Source: CAYRIY01 sp964424335 (GTDB lineage: Bacteria; Bacillota; Limnochordia; DTU080; RSA5). From it: a stretch of DNA of 41,145 bases. The position numbers and the translations under genes were made by a program. The stretch spans positions 1-41,145 of the forward strand of contig CAYRIY010000024.1 of the NCBI GenBank assembly GCA_964424335.1, given 5' to 3'. A model generated the notes under the pieces. That model had not been told where the DNA came from. It made no database searches and was given only the letters and a program-made list of their open reading frames with translations. Within the stretch, counting starts at the first letter, position 1; each line of letters starts with the position of its first letter. Of the stretch, positions 21,534 through 30,400 are shown one piece after another.

Positions 21534-23357
21534 TTAAACGATCCGGTTGGCATACGTCCCCGATTGCCGCCCCTTCCCCCGCAGTGTGAGCGCCAATCCT
21601 GTCACGAGCAACACCGCCCCCGCGAGCCCTGCGGGCCAATCGCCAAGGCGTGTGTACATTGTCCCCCCAGTCACGACGGGTATCGACGCGACCAGGACGC
21701 CAGGCTCGGAGGTTGGAATCGACTCAACCACCTTTCCCGCCGGATCGATGACGAGCGTAGGGCCCGTTGTCGCGGTTTGGGTGACATAAACCCCGTGTTC
21801 GACCGCCCGAAAGCTCAAAAATGCGCGCTCCAGTTGCGCCAGTCCACCGACCCTGCCAAGGCTCGCCAAGTAGTGCAGGCTCGTGGCTCCGCTCCGGACG
21901 GCCGCGAGCGCGTGCCTTGGCTCCACGGCGTCCGAGCAGATGCCCACACCGAGCGCGAGCAACGAGCCGGCGATGTCGATCTGAAATGGATGCACTTGGC
22001 TTCCAGGTGCGTACTGCGCTTCCGCGATGGGAATGACGTACACCTTATCGTAGACCGCTCGACCGGAACCATCCGGTGCGAAGAGGTAGGCCGCGTTGCG
22101 CTGCCTGCCGTCGGCGCTCGCGGGGGTTGGTTCATCGTCGTTTAGAGCAAAATTGGGCGGCGGCTCAAAAGGAGCTCGGGGAAAACCTGCCAACAAATAT
22201 GCGCCATGCCCCTTGACCATGGCCTCGATCGGCTCGCGCAGGTCATCGTACGGAATGACGGGAATGTGGATCGTCGTTTCCGGCCAAACGACGAGTTTCG
22301 GCCGGCCGCTCCGAGGGCGATCATCCGCTGGCAATGAGTCAAAGGATGAGCGAAGCGCTCCGTCCGTCAGCGCGATCATGCGATCCAGGAGCGCGCCGTG
22401 GCCCGGTAACGAGGAGAGCGCCGCCTGCTCGTAATCAAACGGGGTGAAGCCAGGTTGCACGAGGATCAGCGTGAGCCTGCCCTCGGGCGTATTCGGCCCC
22501 TGGGCGCCCAAAGGCGCGTGCGCGGGCGCCGTGATGTTGGGGCCTTCCCCGGCGCTTTTCGTCGACCATATCTGCCGCGGCGACCACCCACTCCCGGGAG
22601 GTAGCGCATAAAGCCAAAGCGCTACGAGGCCTGCGACTGCAAGCGCCGCCCCGATGCGCCCGGCATCGCTCGCGCGCCCCGCGCCATCAAGTGAAAATCG
22701 CCCAGGCATCAAGACAAATCGGCGCTTGCGTGCGAGCGCTGCTTCGAGCGCCCACGCGCCGAGTGCGTTCGTCGCCAACACCAACCCGGAGACCGCGTGG
22801 ATGCCGCCGATAGAGGCGACCGCCCGCACCGTCGGAACCGACCACTGCGTCACGCCGAGGTAGACGGAGAACCCGACCGCTACCAGGCGCAGTACATATT
22901 CCATTGCGATCCATAGGGCCGGCGCAAAAAGCATGGCCGACCAAGGACCCAAAGCGCGCGCAGCGAAGCGAGAGTACGCTAGCGCATACAGAGTCAAGAA
23001 TACACTCACGGTTCCCGCCGTGAGGAGAAATCCGGAGAGTCGCTCGACGAGGCTCCCGCCCTCGACAAAGAGCAAAGGGTAAAAGAGTCCGCCGCCCCAA
23101 ATCGCCCCTGCGACGAACGTCGCCAGGGTGAGCGCTCCGCCCCTTTGGGGCGCCCGCCACGCTGCCAGAAGCGGCGCGAGGGCAAACCACGCCAACCAGG
23201 AAAGACCAAATGGCGGATATGAAAGAACGAGCAAGAAGCCAGAGAGTAACGCTGCCGACCAAGCCGCGAGCCGCGGGCCGCCTCGTCGCTCAGCGGACGG
23301 CGCCCCCGTGTTCCTCAAGCGTCGTACCCTCGTTCGGCTCCTTTTCAAAAGCGACAC
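21534..23357 (-). CDS. lnt: Apolipoprotein N-acyltransferase
   Basis: Lnt adds the third acyl chain to lipoproteins at the cytoplasmic membrane. The 607-aa protein has an N-terminal membrane part with about six hydrophobic segments (residues ~30-270) and a C-terminal nitrilase domain. The catalytic triad is visible: Glu in VWPETTIH, Lys in VYDKVYVIPIAE and Cys in GVGICSD. One more hydrophobic segment closes the protein (AGLAGAVLLVTGLAL). Length exceeds the E. coli enzyme by about 95 residues, mainly in loops. Lnt is typical of diderm bacteria. Confidence 0.92.
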   Translation of the reverse strand: MSLLKRSRTRVRRLRNTGAPSAERRGGPRLAAWSAALLSGFLLVLSYPPFGLSWLAWFALAPLLAAWRAPQRGGALTLATFVAGAIWGGGLFYPLLFVEGGSLVERLSGFLLTAGTVSVFLTLYALAYSRFAARALGPWSAMLFAPALWIAMEYVLRLVAVGFSVYLGVTQWSVPTVRAVASIGGIHAVSGLVLATNALGAWALEAALARKRRFVLMPGRFSLDGAGRASDAGRIGAALAVAGLVALWLYALPPGSGWSPRQIWSTKSAGEGPNITAPAHAPLGAQGPNTPEGRLTLILVQPGFTPFDYEQAALSSLPGHGALLDRMIALTDGALRSSFDSLPADDRPRSGRPKLVVWPETTIHIPVIPYDDLREPIEAMVKGHGAYLLAGFPRAPFEPPPNFALNDDEPTPASADGRQRNAAYLFAPDGSGRAVYDKVYVIPIAEAQYAPGSQVHPFQIDIAGSLLALGVGICSDAVEPRHALAAVRSGATSLHYLASLGRVGGLAQLERAFLSFRAVEHGVYVTQTATTGPTLVIDPAGKVVESIPTSEPGVLVASIPVVTGGTMYTRLGDWPAGLAGAVLLVTGLALTLRGKGRQSGTYANRIV

Positions 23358-23388
23358 ATTGCCTCCTGAAAGCGAGCTTAATCGCCTG

Positions 23389-23751
23389 CTATGAATCGGA
23401 TATCATGCGGTTTTGACCGTCGACATGAACAATGACCGGTTTGTGGCCCCGGCACTCGCGATCGTCCATGGCCGCGTACGAGATGATGATCACGACGTCA
23501 CCAGGATGCCCGAGTCGTGCGGCCGCGCCGTTGAGGCAAATATCGCCCTTGCCGCGCGCTCCGGGCATCGTGTAGGTCTCGAGGCGGGCGCCATTGTTGC
23601 AGTTGACTACTTGCACTTTCTCATAGGGTAGGATGTCGGCAGCCTCGAGCAAGGCCTCGTCAATCGTGATGCTGCCTTGGTAGTTGAGGTTGGCGTCCGT
23701 GATCGTCGCTCGGTGGATTTTCGACTTGCACATTGTGCGCAGCATGCTCAA
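23389..23751 (-). CDS. panD: Aspartate 1-decarboxylase proenzyme
   Basis: PanD makes beta-alanine for pantothenate. The 120-aa protein keeps the self-cleavage site in NYQGSITID, where Gly-Ser is split to give the pyruvoyl group. KIHRATIT, QVVNCNNGARLETY, INGAAARL-like LNGAAARLGHPGDVVIIISYA and the Lys near the N-terminus are all in place. The length is typical. It follows panC by 39 bases and precedes lnt by 31. Confidence 0.97.
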   Translation of the reverse strand: MSMLRTMCKSKIHRATITDANLNYQGSITIDEALLEAADILPYEKVQVVNCNNGARLETYTMPGARGKGDICLNGAAARLGHPGDVVIIISYAAMDDRECRGHKPVIVHVDGQNRMISDS

Positions 23752-23790
23752 TACAGCTCCCGTACGTTCTAAGCCGTGGTAGGACGAGTG

Positions 23791-24639
23791 TTAAGAACTA
23801 GAATCAAACATCACGTTGTCGATGAGGCGCGTCTCGCCCAAATACACCGCCGCCGCCACGAGCGCCTTGTCCTCGATCACGGCAAGCGGCTTCAGTTGGT
23901 CGACATCGACGACTTCGACATATTGCTCCCGCATGAGCGGCTCACGGGCGATCTCCGCCCGCACGGCCTCGCGCACGCGCTCCGCGTCGCGCTCTCCTTG
24001 CTCCATCAGCTCACGAGCCCTGCTGAGGCCCCGGTAAAGGGCCGGCGCAGCAGCCCGCTCTGCAGGAGCCAAATACCTGTTGCGCGAACTCATGGCCAGG
24101 CCATCGGCCTCCCGCACGGTTGGAACGCCTCGGATTTCCAAAGGAAAATCGAGGTCACGCACCATGCGACGGATCACATAAAGTTGCTGTGCGTCCTTTT
24201 CGCCAAAGTAAGCCACGTCCGGACCGACGATGTGAAAAAGCTTGGCAACGACCGTCGTCACCCCGCGGAAATGTCCCGGACGAAACCGGCCGCAAAGGCC
24301 TTCCGTCAAGCCTTCAACCTCGACAAACGCTCTCGGCTCATGCGGATACATCTCGTCGTGCGACGGCGCAAAGACGAGATCCGCCCCCACATCTTTGCAG
24401 ATCGCGGCATCAGAATCAAGCGTCCTTGGGTACTTGTCGAAATCTTCCCCGGCGCCAAACTGCAGCTTGTTCACAAAGATCGATACGGCGGTGAAGTCGC
24501 ATTCAGCGACCGAACGCCGGATCAGCGCTGCATGTCCTTCGTGTAGCGCCCCCATCGTCGGGACAAATCCGATGCGCTTTCCTTCCGCCCTTGCCTTTGC
24601 AACCCGGCGGCGCGTCTCTTCGATTGTATGGACAATCAC
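23791..24639 (-). CDS. panC: Pantothenate synthetase
   Basis: PanC joins pantoate and beta-alanine using ATP. The 282-aa protein has the ATP-binding PTMGALHEGHAALI (HIGH-like), FGEKDAQQL and the K-M-S-K-S-like loop MSSRNRYL. One oddity is the loop FVNKLQFG: the family almost always has FVNPxQF, so Lys replaces the conserved Pro. Other active-site elements look intact. It lies between panB and panD. Confidence 0.96.
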   Translation of the reverse strand: MIVHTIEETRRRVAKARAEGKRIGFVPTMGALHEGHAALIRRSVAECDFTAVSIFVNKLQFGAGEDFDKYPRTLDSDAAICKDVGADLVFAPSHDEMYPHEPRAFVEVEGLTEGLCGRFRPGHFRGVTTVVAKLFHIVGPDVAYFGEKDAQQLYVIRRMVRDLDFPLEIRGVPTVREADGLAMSSRNRYLAPAERAAAPALYRGLSRARELMEQGERDAERVREAVRAEIAREPLMREQYVEVVDVDQLKPLAVIEDKALVAAAVYLGETRLIDNVMFDSSS

Positions 24640-24704
24640 GGGTTCGCCCCCTTTTGCGGTTTCCGCCCGACGCCCTCTGCTTGCTACCTGATCCTTGACG
24701 CGTG

Positions 24705-25505
24705 TTAGCGGTAAGAATGCTCTTCGTCAGGGTAACGGCCGTCGCGCACTTCGTCGCAATAAGCCTGGACCGCCTTGCGGGTTGCCTCGGCCAGGTTGGC
24801 GTACCTCTTGACGAACTTCGGTTTGAAATCCTCAACCAACCCGAGCAGGTCGTGAATGACGAGCACTTGACCGTCGCACGCTTTGCCTGCCCCAATGCCG
24901 ATGGTCGGCACGGAGACCTCGGCCGTGATCCGTTCCGCGAGGCCCGCGGGCATGCCCTCGAGCACGATCGAGCAAACGCCGGCGTCTTCCAACGCCTTCG
25001 CGTCCTCGAGCGCCTGGGCCTCTTGCTCCTCGCCGCGGCCTTGCACCCGAAACCCGCCAAAGGCCCTCACCGACTGCGGCGTCATCCCGATGTGGCCCAC
25101 GACGGGGATGCCGCTTTCGACCATGCGCCGGACGTGCTCAGCCACCCGGCGGCCGCCTTCGAGCTTGACGGCGTCGACGCCCGCTTCTTTCAAAAAGCGC
25201 ACTGCGTTATTGAGCGCTTCAGTAGGGCTGCCTTGAAAGCTCCCAAACGGCATATCGCCGATGAGCAGCGCACGCTTCACACCTCGGCGCACCGCTTTGG
25301 TGTGGTGCAACATCTCGTCCACGGTAACCGGCAAGGTGGTCTCGTACCCGAGCACGACCATCGCAAGCGAATCCCCGACCAGCACGCAGTCGACGCCCGC
25401 TTCGTCCACGAGTTTGCCCGTCAAGTAGTCGTAGGCGGTCACCATCGTGATCTTCCGCCCGTCCGCCTTCATCGCTCTCAACTGGGGAACCGTCATTCGC
25501 TCCAT
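24705..25505 (-). CDS. panB: 3-methyl-2-oxobutanoate hydroxymethyltransferase
   Basis: PanB makes ketopantoate from ketoisovalerate and methylene-tetrahydrofolate. The 266-aa protein has metal-binding Asp in VGDSLAMVVLGYETTLPVT, DMPFGSFQ, VKLEGG, GHIGMTPQSV, the catalytic Glu in VLEGMPA, and GIGAGKACDGQVLV. The chosen ATG has AGGGGG eight bases upstream and overlaps the DUF2520 gene by 13 bases. An in-frame ATG three codons later overlaps that stop as ATGA. Confidence 0.97.
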   Translation of the reverse strand: MERMTVPQLRAMKADGRKITMVTAYDYLTGKLVDEAGVDCVLVGDSLAMVVLGYETTLPVTVDEMLHHTKAVRRGVKRALLIGDMPFGSFQGSPTEALNNAVRFLKEAGVDAVKLEGGRRVAEHVRRMVESGIPVVGHIGMTPQSVRAFGGFRVQGRGEEQEAQALEDAKALEDAGVCSIVLEGMPAGLAERITAEVSVPTIGIGAGKACDGQVLVIHDLLGLVEDFKPKFVKRYANLAEATRKAVQAYCDEVRDGRYPDEEHSYR

Positions 25506-26431
25506 CGCTGATGCCCCCTGTCCTGCAGCATGCGTTCGATCAACTCATGGCCGGGCGAAACAGATCCTCGTTTCCGCCTGGCCAGTCCGAGCGTATCAAG
25601 CCCGAGCATCCGGTAAATGCGCTCGATGCGGTCCCGCTCGGACCCTTTCGCAAACGCCTCCATGGCCGATAGGTGCGAGCGCACCGTCTCTGCATCGCCG
25701 CGGTCGATCGGTCCGGTGAGCGCTTCCGGCACGCCCAGCCTTGCCGCGTTCGCCGCAGTCGCCGCGATGAGCGGTTCGATTGCACGCAAAGCGTCCTCGC
25801 GATCGATGCCGGCCCGCTCATATAGGCCGAGCGCCACGTCGATCAACGTGACCAAGTAATTGCTCGCCACGCACGCGGCGGCGTGGTAGAGGGATTTACG
25901 GCCCGGCGCTACTTTGAGGGGGCGGCCGCCGATGTCGGCGACAAGCCTCTCGCCCGCCTCGACTGCATGTATATCGCCCTCGAGTCCGAAATAGGCGCCC
26001 ACCAATCGCTCTGCGCCCAAGACGGGATCCGCGATCGACTGCACCGGGTGCATCGAAAGGAGCCCGGGGCGATCTCCTGGGGATCCGCTTTGGGACTCGG
26101 CCGAATCTAGGAGCACAGAGGCGGGAAGCGCCCCGCTCGTGTGCACGAGGAGGTCGCCCGGGCGAAAGCTCCGACCCGCTCTGACAACCGCTGCCGTCTC
26201 CTGCAAGACGTCGTCCGGCACCGCGATCAGCACGATGTCGGCGTCCTGAGCGCCGAGCGCCGGATCCGTATGGGGCGCGCCGCCTCCGATCAAGCGAACG
26301 CTTTCCTTAGCGCCCGCGAATGAACGGCGCACGACGCCCCGGATCGGATAGCCCTTCCGACGGAGGAGGATTCCGAGCGCCGTGCCGACGCGGCCGGCGC
26401 CCACGATCGCAACCGAAGGTTTTCCGCTCAT
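25493..26431 (-). CDS. Rossmann-like/DUF2520 oxidoreductase, candidate ketopantoate reductase
   Basis: The 312-aa protein starts with a dinucleotide-binding fold (VAIVGAGRVGTALGILLRRKG) and has a helical DUF2520 C-terminal domain (HAAACVASNYLVTLIDVA, ALTGPIDRGDAETVRSHL). MSMHPVQSI-like LLSMHPVQSIADP is a family feature. It overlaps panB and stands where panE would be expected, with no PanE in view. DUF2520 proteins beside panB have been linked to the PanG type of ketopantoate reductase, so this is a reasonable role. I begin at the ATG before SGKPSVAIVG; an upstream frame to 26551 adds 40 unconserved residues. Confidence 0.75.
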   Translation of the reverse strand: MSGKPSVAIVGAGRVGTALGILLRRKGYPIRGVVRRSFAGAKESVRLIGGGAPHTDPALGAQDADIVLIAVPDDVLQETAAVVRAGRSFRPGDLLVHTSGALPASVLLDSAESQSGSPGDRPGLLSMHPVQSIADPVLGAERLVGAYFGLEGDIHAVEAGERLVADIGGRPLKVAPGRKSLYHAAACVASNYLVTLIDVALGLYERAGIDREDALRAIEPLIAATAANAARLGVPEALTGPIDRGDAETVRSHLSAMEAFAKGSERDRIERIYRMLGLDTLGLARRKRGSVSPGHELIERMLQDRGHQRWSE

Positions 26432-26505
26432 GGCCGTTGACCCGCTTTCCCGCCGGCTTTGGCGGTGGAACGCAGCATCGCCGTAACCATTATAACACGC
26501 GGAAA

Positions 26506-27402
26506 TTACTCGAAGTGGCCGCGCAAGCCCTCTTCGTCGATGATCTTCCACAGGTTGTCGAGGCAGATGCCCGAGGCCTGGGCTTTCGACATCCCCTCGG
26601 CCCGCCAGTGCGTTTCCATCGCGACGGCGCCCTGGTACCCATCTTCGACGAGCGCTCGGATCTGGCCGCGAAAGTCGAGCTCGCCTTTGCCAAACTCGGT
26701 GAACTTGACCTTGCCGTCCGCTTGGGTCTTGACGTCCTTTAGGTGAACGTGAAAAATGCGGTCAAACCCAATCTCTTTCTTGAGCGCTTCATACCCGCCT
26801 GGGAAGACCTCCTCGATCGGGTCGAGGTTCGCCGCGTTTCCGGGATCCCAAATCAGACCCAGGCTCTTTGACGGCACGCGCCTTAGCGCCTCGATCGACT
26901 CGGACGCCGTGCCAATAAAGCACGCATGCTCGTTTTCGAGTGCGAGTCGCACGCCCGCGGCCTCCGCCCGCTCAACCGCTTTGCGCAGGCGCTCTTCGAT
27001 TTGATCGTGGATTTCGGGCGTCGGCGCCCCGTTTCGCCAGAAGGCAAAGGTGCGCACAATATCGGTGTCAAACGCCTTGGCAGTCCGAATGGTGCTGTCC
27101 AAGATCTCGAGGTGCTCCTCGACGGTGCCGGAAGCCTTGGCCTTGTGCGTGTCGCCAACCCCGCCGGCATGCTCTTCGCTCAGGTGGATCTTAAACACCG
27201 GACCAGCGATCCCGATGACGCGCATGTTTCTCTTGTCGAGTGCGTCCTTGGCGCGGGCGATGTGGTCGTCGGTGACTTCCGAGACGTTGGTCCCCCAAAG
27301 GCTGCGCAGCTCCACGTGGCGCACGCCGTGCTCTAATGCTATGTCGAGCGATTGTTCGAAGTCGTCGCTGATCTCGTCTGAGATGATGCTTACCTTAATC
27401 AC
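26506..27402 (-). CDS. Sugar phosphate isomerase/epimerase-like TIM-barrel protein
   Basis: A 298-aa xylose-isomerase-like barrel (AP endonuclease 2 family). Metal-ligand stretches are RLALENEHACF (Glu), LIWDPGNAA (Asp), IFHVHLKDVK (His) and AMETHW (Glu). The GTG at 27402 has GGAGGGG five bases upstream, so the first 14 residues of the longest frame are not used. It is 74 bases ahead of the DUF2520 gene. The reaction is unknown; inositol or keto-sugar isomerisation is common for the family. Confidence 0.85.
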   Translation of the reverse strand: MIKVSIISDEISDDFEQSLDIALEHGVRHVELRSLWGTNVSEVTDDHIARAKDALDKRNMRVIGIAGPVFKIHLSEEHAGGVGDTHKAKASGTVEEHLEILDSTIRTAKAFDTDIVRTFAFWRNGAPTPEIHDQIEERLRKAVERAEAAGVRLALENEHACFIGTASESIEALRRVPSKSLGLIWDPGNAANLDPIEEVFPGGYEALKKEIGFDRIFHVHLKDVKTQADGKVKFTEFGKGELDFRGQIRALVEDGYQGAVAMETHWRAEGMSKAQASGICLDNLWKIIDEEGLRGHFE

Positions 27403-27552
27403 TGCGTCCCCTCCAAAATGCTCGTTTCCAAAAATATGCCTCAACCCTCTTCAGCTTCGCCTAAAGGGGGAGGCGCTCCTCTTATGAGGAAAACCGCCGC
27501 GCCGATGCATGCCGCTGAATTGCCGCTCGGGGATACGGCTCGGACGCCGATA
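27403..27552. other. Spacer with small hairpins, no gene seen
   Basis: Between recD2 and the barrel protein lie a CGCCT/AGGCG repeat and a TCCTC-TTAT-GAGGA hairpin, each with only five pairs. On the minus strand no U-run follows either one. I see no clear promoter here, so it is unclear whether recD2 is transcribed with the genes that follow. Confidence 0.3.
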
Positions 27553-29838
27553 CTACGGCGCCAGAGGCGAATCCAAGGCCTTGCTCAACCGCTCGGCGAG
27601 CCGCGTGTAGCGGTGATCTGCCTTGTCGTTTCTCACATAGGCTCGGAGCGCATCCTCGCGGCCTACGAGCACGACGAGGCGACGAGCCCGCGTGATGGCG
27701 GTATAGATCAGGTTTCGATTCATAAGGGCGGGCATCACCCAGTGGATCGGCATGACGACGGCCGGGTACTCGCTCCCCTGGCTCTTGTGTACGCTCGTGC
27801 AGTAGGCGAGCGTGAGCTGGCCAACCTCGTCGTTTTCGTAGACGACCCCTTCGGGCTCGTCCCGGTCGGGGTAGACGACCTCGATCACGCGCTCCTTTGG
27901 ATCGATGCTGCGAATCGAGCCGATGTCGCCGTTGAACACCATCTTGTCGTAGTTGTTTTTGGTCTGCATCACTCGGTCGCCCGGGCGGAAGACCTCCGCG
28001 CCCAGCCGCACCTCCGCAGCGCCGGCAACGCCTGGGTTGAGCCGTTCTTGAATCAACTCGTTCAGCTTGTCCACGCCGAGGACGCCGCGGCGTACCGCGC
28101 TGAGCACCTGCACGTCTTTGAGCGGATCACAGTTTAGGTACTCCGGCAGTCGATGTGAGACGAGGTCCGCTATGAGGGTCCTGGCTTTTTCGGGATCTTC
28201 CGCCTGCATGAAAAAGAAGTCGCTCGACTCGTTGCCGCGCAGGGGCATCTTGCCCTGCTGGATCAAGTGGGCGTTGACGACGATCCGGCTTTGCTCCGCT
28301 TGACGAAACACCTGAGTGAGGCGTACGGCCGGCGCGACGTTCGACTGCAGCACGTCTCGGAGCACGTTTCCAGGGCCGACCGAAGGCAACTGATCGGCGT
28401 CTCCCACCATGATGATCTTCGCTCCGGGACGCAAGGCCCGCAACAGGTGAAAACAAAGGGGCAAGTCGACCATCGACGACTCGTCGACGATCACGACCTC
28501 GGCGTCGAGCGGGGAGCGCTCGTTTCGCTGAAAGCGCGGGCGTTCGCCTCCGTCGCGCACGTACTCGAGGAGCCGGTGAATCGTCTTGGCGTCCCTACCC
28601 GACGCTTCCTTGAGCCGCTTGGCGGCCCTGCCCGTCGGAGCTGCGAGGACGTAAGAGCGCCCATGGCGCTCGAGCGCGTCGACCATCGCCCGCAGCGTCG
28701 TCGTCTTGCCCGTTCCCGGTCCGCCGGTGAGGACCAGGATCCCCGACTCGTCGCCCACCGCAAGGTCGACGGCGCGCTGCTGCTCAGCCGTCAGACCCTC
28801 CGTCACCGCATGATCAAACAAGGACCTCCGATCGTTTGGCCCGACCAAGCTCCCATTTTCCGAGCCCGCGCTGCGTTTTGCCAAGCGCGCGATCCGCCGG
28901 GCGGCATCAACCTCAGCAAAGTGCAAAAACCGCGGATAGACCGCCTCCTCGAAGGCCGCATCAGCGGCATCTCGATCGGACGATACGGTGTGCGCGCCGT
29001 CGTCAGCGCCGCCGCCAAGGTCGGCTTCAACCACGACATCGCCGGCCGAGACGAGGCGTTCCAAACCTTTCGCGCAGGCCTCCTCCGGGATCTGCATCGA
29101 GACGGCGCGCTCAAAGAGAACGGACTTGGGAAGGAAGACGTGGCCCTCGGCGGCGGCCTGACTCAAAAGGTACGACAAAGCTGCGGCGGCCCGTTCCGGC
29201 GAATCGGCGGGAATGCCCATTTCAAGGGCGATCGCATCTGCGGACTTAAAGCCGATGCCGAACACTTCGTCCGCCAAGCGGTACGGATTCTCGCTCACCA
29301 GCCGCACCGTATCAGGCCCGTACCTGCGGTAGACGCGGGCGGCCATGCCCGGCGTGACGCCGTAGCCCTCAAGAAAGACGAGGGCGTCACGCACCTCTTT
29401 TTCAGCGCGAATCGCTCGGCTGATGGCGGCTTTTTTGCGCGCTCCGATCCCTTCGATTTCGAGGAGTCGGTGCGGCTCCTTTTCGATGACTTCCAACGTG
29501 CGCTCGCCAAAGGCGGCCACGAGACGCTCGGCAAGTTTGGGACCAATGCCCTCGACGGCGCCCGACCCCAGGTAACGCTCGATGCCGCGGGCGGTAGCCG
29601 GCGCCGTCTTGCGGTGCGACGTCACCTTGAACTGACGGCCGAACTCCGCGTGGACGTACCACTCCCCTTCCGCCTCGATCCACTCGCCGACCGAAAGCGA
29701 AGGAAAATACCCGACGATGGTGACCTCACTCGAAGAGGCGAGTAGACCGGGCTCGTCCACATTGATCTTGGCCACCGTGTAATGGTTGTCGTCGTTCCTG
29801 TATGTAATCCGGCGCACACTGCCGCGCACGGTCGTCAC
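27553..29838 (-). CDS. recD2: ATP-dependent RecD-like DNA helicase (RecD2)
   Basis: RecD2 is a 5'-3' helicase without RecB or RecC, used in DNA repair and replication. The 761-aa protein has an N-terminal OB-fold (RITYRNDDNHYTVAKI, GEWIEAEGEW), tandem helix-hairpin-helix motifs (GIGPKLAERL, IEGIGARKKAAI) and Walker A GGPGTGKTTT. Motif II is DESSMVDL. Later motifs are VGDADQLPSVGPG, YTAITRAR near the end and VHKSQGSEYP. I use the GTG at 29838 with AGAGGG nine bases upstream; the longest frame adds 17 basic residues. Confidence 0.95.
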   Translation of the reverse strand: MTTVRGSVRRITYRNDDNHYTVAKINVDEPGLLASSSEVTIVGYFPSLSVGEWIEAEGEWYVHAEFGRQFKVTSHRKTAPATARGIERYLGSGAVEGIGPKLAERLVAAFGERTLEVIEKEPHRLLEIEGIGARKKAAISRAIRAEKEVRDALVFLEGYGVTPGMAARVYRRYGPDTVRLVSENPYRLADEVFGIGFKSADAIALEMGIPADSPERAAAALSYLLSQAAAEGHVFLPKSVLFERAVSMQIPEEACAKGLERLVSAGDVVVEADLGGGADDGAHTVSSDRDAADAAFEEAVYPRFLHFAEVDAARRIARLAKRSAGSENGSLVGPNDRRSLFDHAVTEGLTAEQQRAVDLAVGDESGILVLTGGPGTGKTTTLRAMVDALERHGRSYVLAAPTGRAAKRLKEASGRDAKTIHRLLEYVRDGGERPRFQRNERSPLDAEVVIVDESSMVDLPLCFHLLRALRPGAKIIMVGDADQLPSVGPGNVLRDVLQSNVAPAVRLTQVFRQAEQSRIVVNAHLIQQGKMPLRGNESSDFFFMQAEDPEKARTLIADLVSHRLPEYLNCDPLKDVQVLSAVRRGVLGVDKLNELIQERLNPGVAGAAEVRLGAEVFRPGDRVMQTKNNYDKMVFNGDIGSIRSIDPKERVIEVVYPDRDEPEGVVYENDEVGQLTLAYCTSVHKSQGSEYPAVVMPIHWVMPALMNRNLIYTAITRARRLVVLVGREDALRAYVRNDKADHRYTRLAERLSKALDSPLAP

Positions 29839-30013
29839 GAAACGGCACCCTCTTCTTAAGATTCTCGCCGCGTCCTTGCGGCGCCCCATCGAACGAGGCC
29901 GGCGCCCCCCTTCGTTCGACAGGCGACGAGCCGCTTCCTGGCTTTTTCAGGACGCGGCTCGCTCGCTCCCGCTGGACCATGATTGCCGGGCCTCCACCGC
30001 CTGTTGGGTCCGG

Positions 30014-30271
30014 TCAGTGCCCACCGCCATTCAACTTTTCGAGCGGAACAAGACCCAGGCGCAGCGCTGTGATGGCCACTCTCGTGCGGTCATCCATACC
30101 CATCTTGCGATACAAATTGCTCACGTGGTTTTTTACCGTGTGCGGACTGATGAACAGGGTTCTAGCGATCTCGTCGTTGCTCATACCTTTAGCTATGAGC
30201 TTGAGCACGTCGAGTTCTCGCTGGGACAGATCCTCGAGTAGTTTCGACTTTCGTTCGTGTTTGTCGTGCAT
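30014..30271 (-). CDS. Stand-alone LuxR/GerE-type DNA-binding protein
   Basis: The 85-aa protein is almost only a LuxR helix-turn-helix (LSQRELDVLKLIAKGMSNDE, then IARTLFISPHTVKNHVSNLYRKMG). No receiver domain is present, so it resembles GerE, the small sporulation regulator of Bacillus, in size and layout. The ATG has a weak GGGGG upstream. It follows the DegU-like regulator by 129 bases and could be a duplicate of its output domain; the two HTH regions share TVKNHV-NL-RK-. Target genes are unknown. Confidence 0.85.
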   Translation of the reverse strand: MHDKHERKSKLLEDLSQRELDVLKLIAKGMSNDEIARTLFISPHTVKNHVSNLYRKMGMDDRTRVAITALRLGLVPLEKLNGGGH

Positions 30272-30400
30272 ATGGCGAACCCCCGCAGGCGGTGTTTATC
30301 GATTGCTCTCGCTCATCTTATTTCGCGGGGGGCACAATCGTGAATAAGAGCGTGTTCCCGTTGTGGGGGACAAGGCGGATGGACTCGTCCTCGGCGCCGA

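Noticed and set aside
28267..29745. 492-codon open frame on the plus strand
   Set aside because: It is antisense to recD2, has no recognisable domain and reflects the codon bias of a GC-rich gene.
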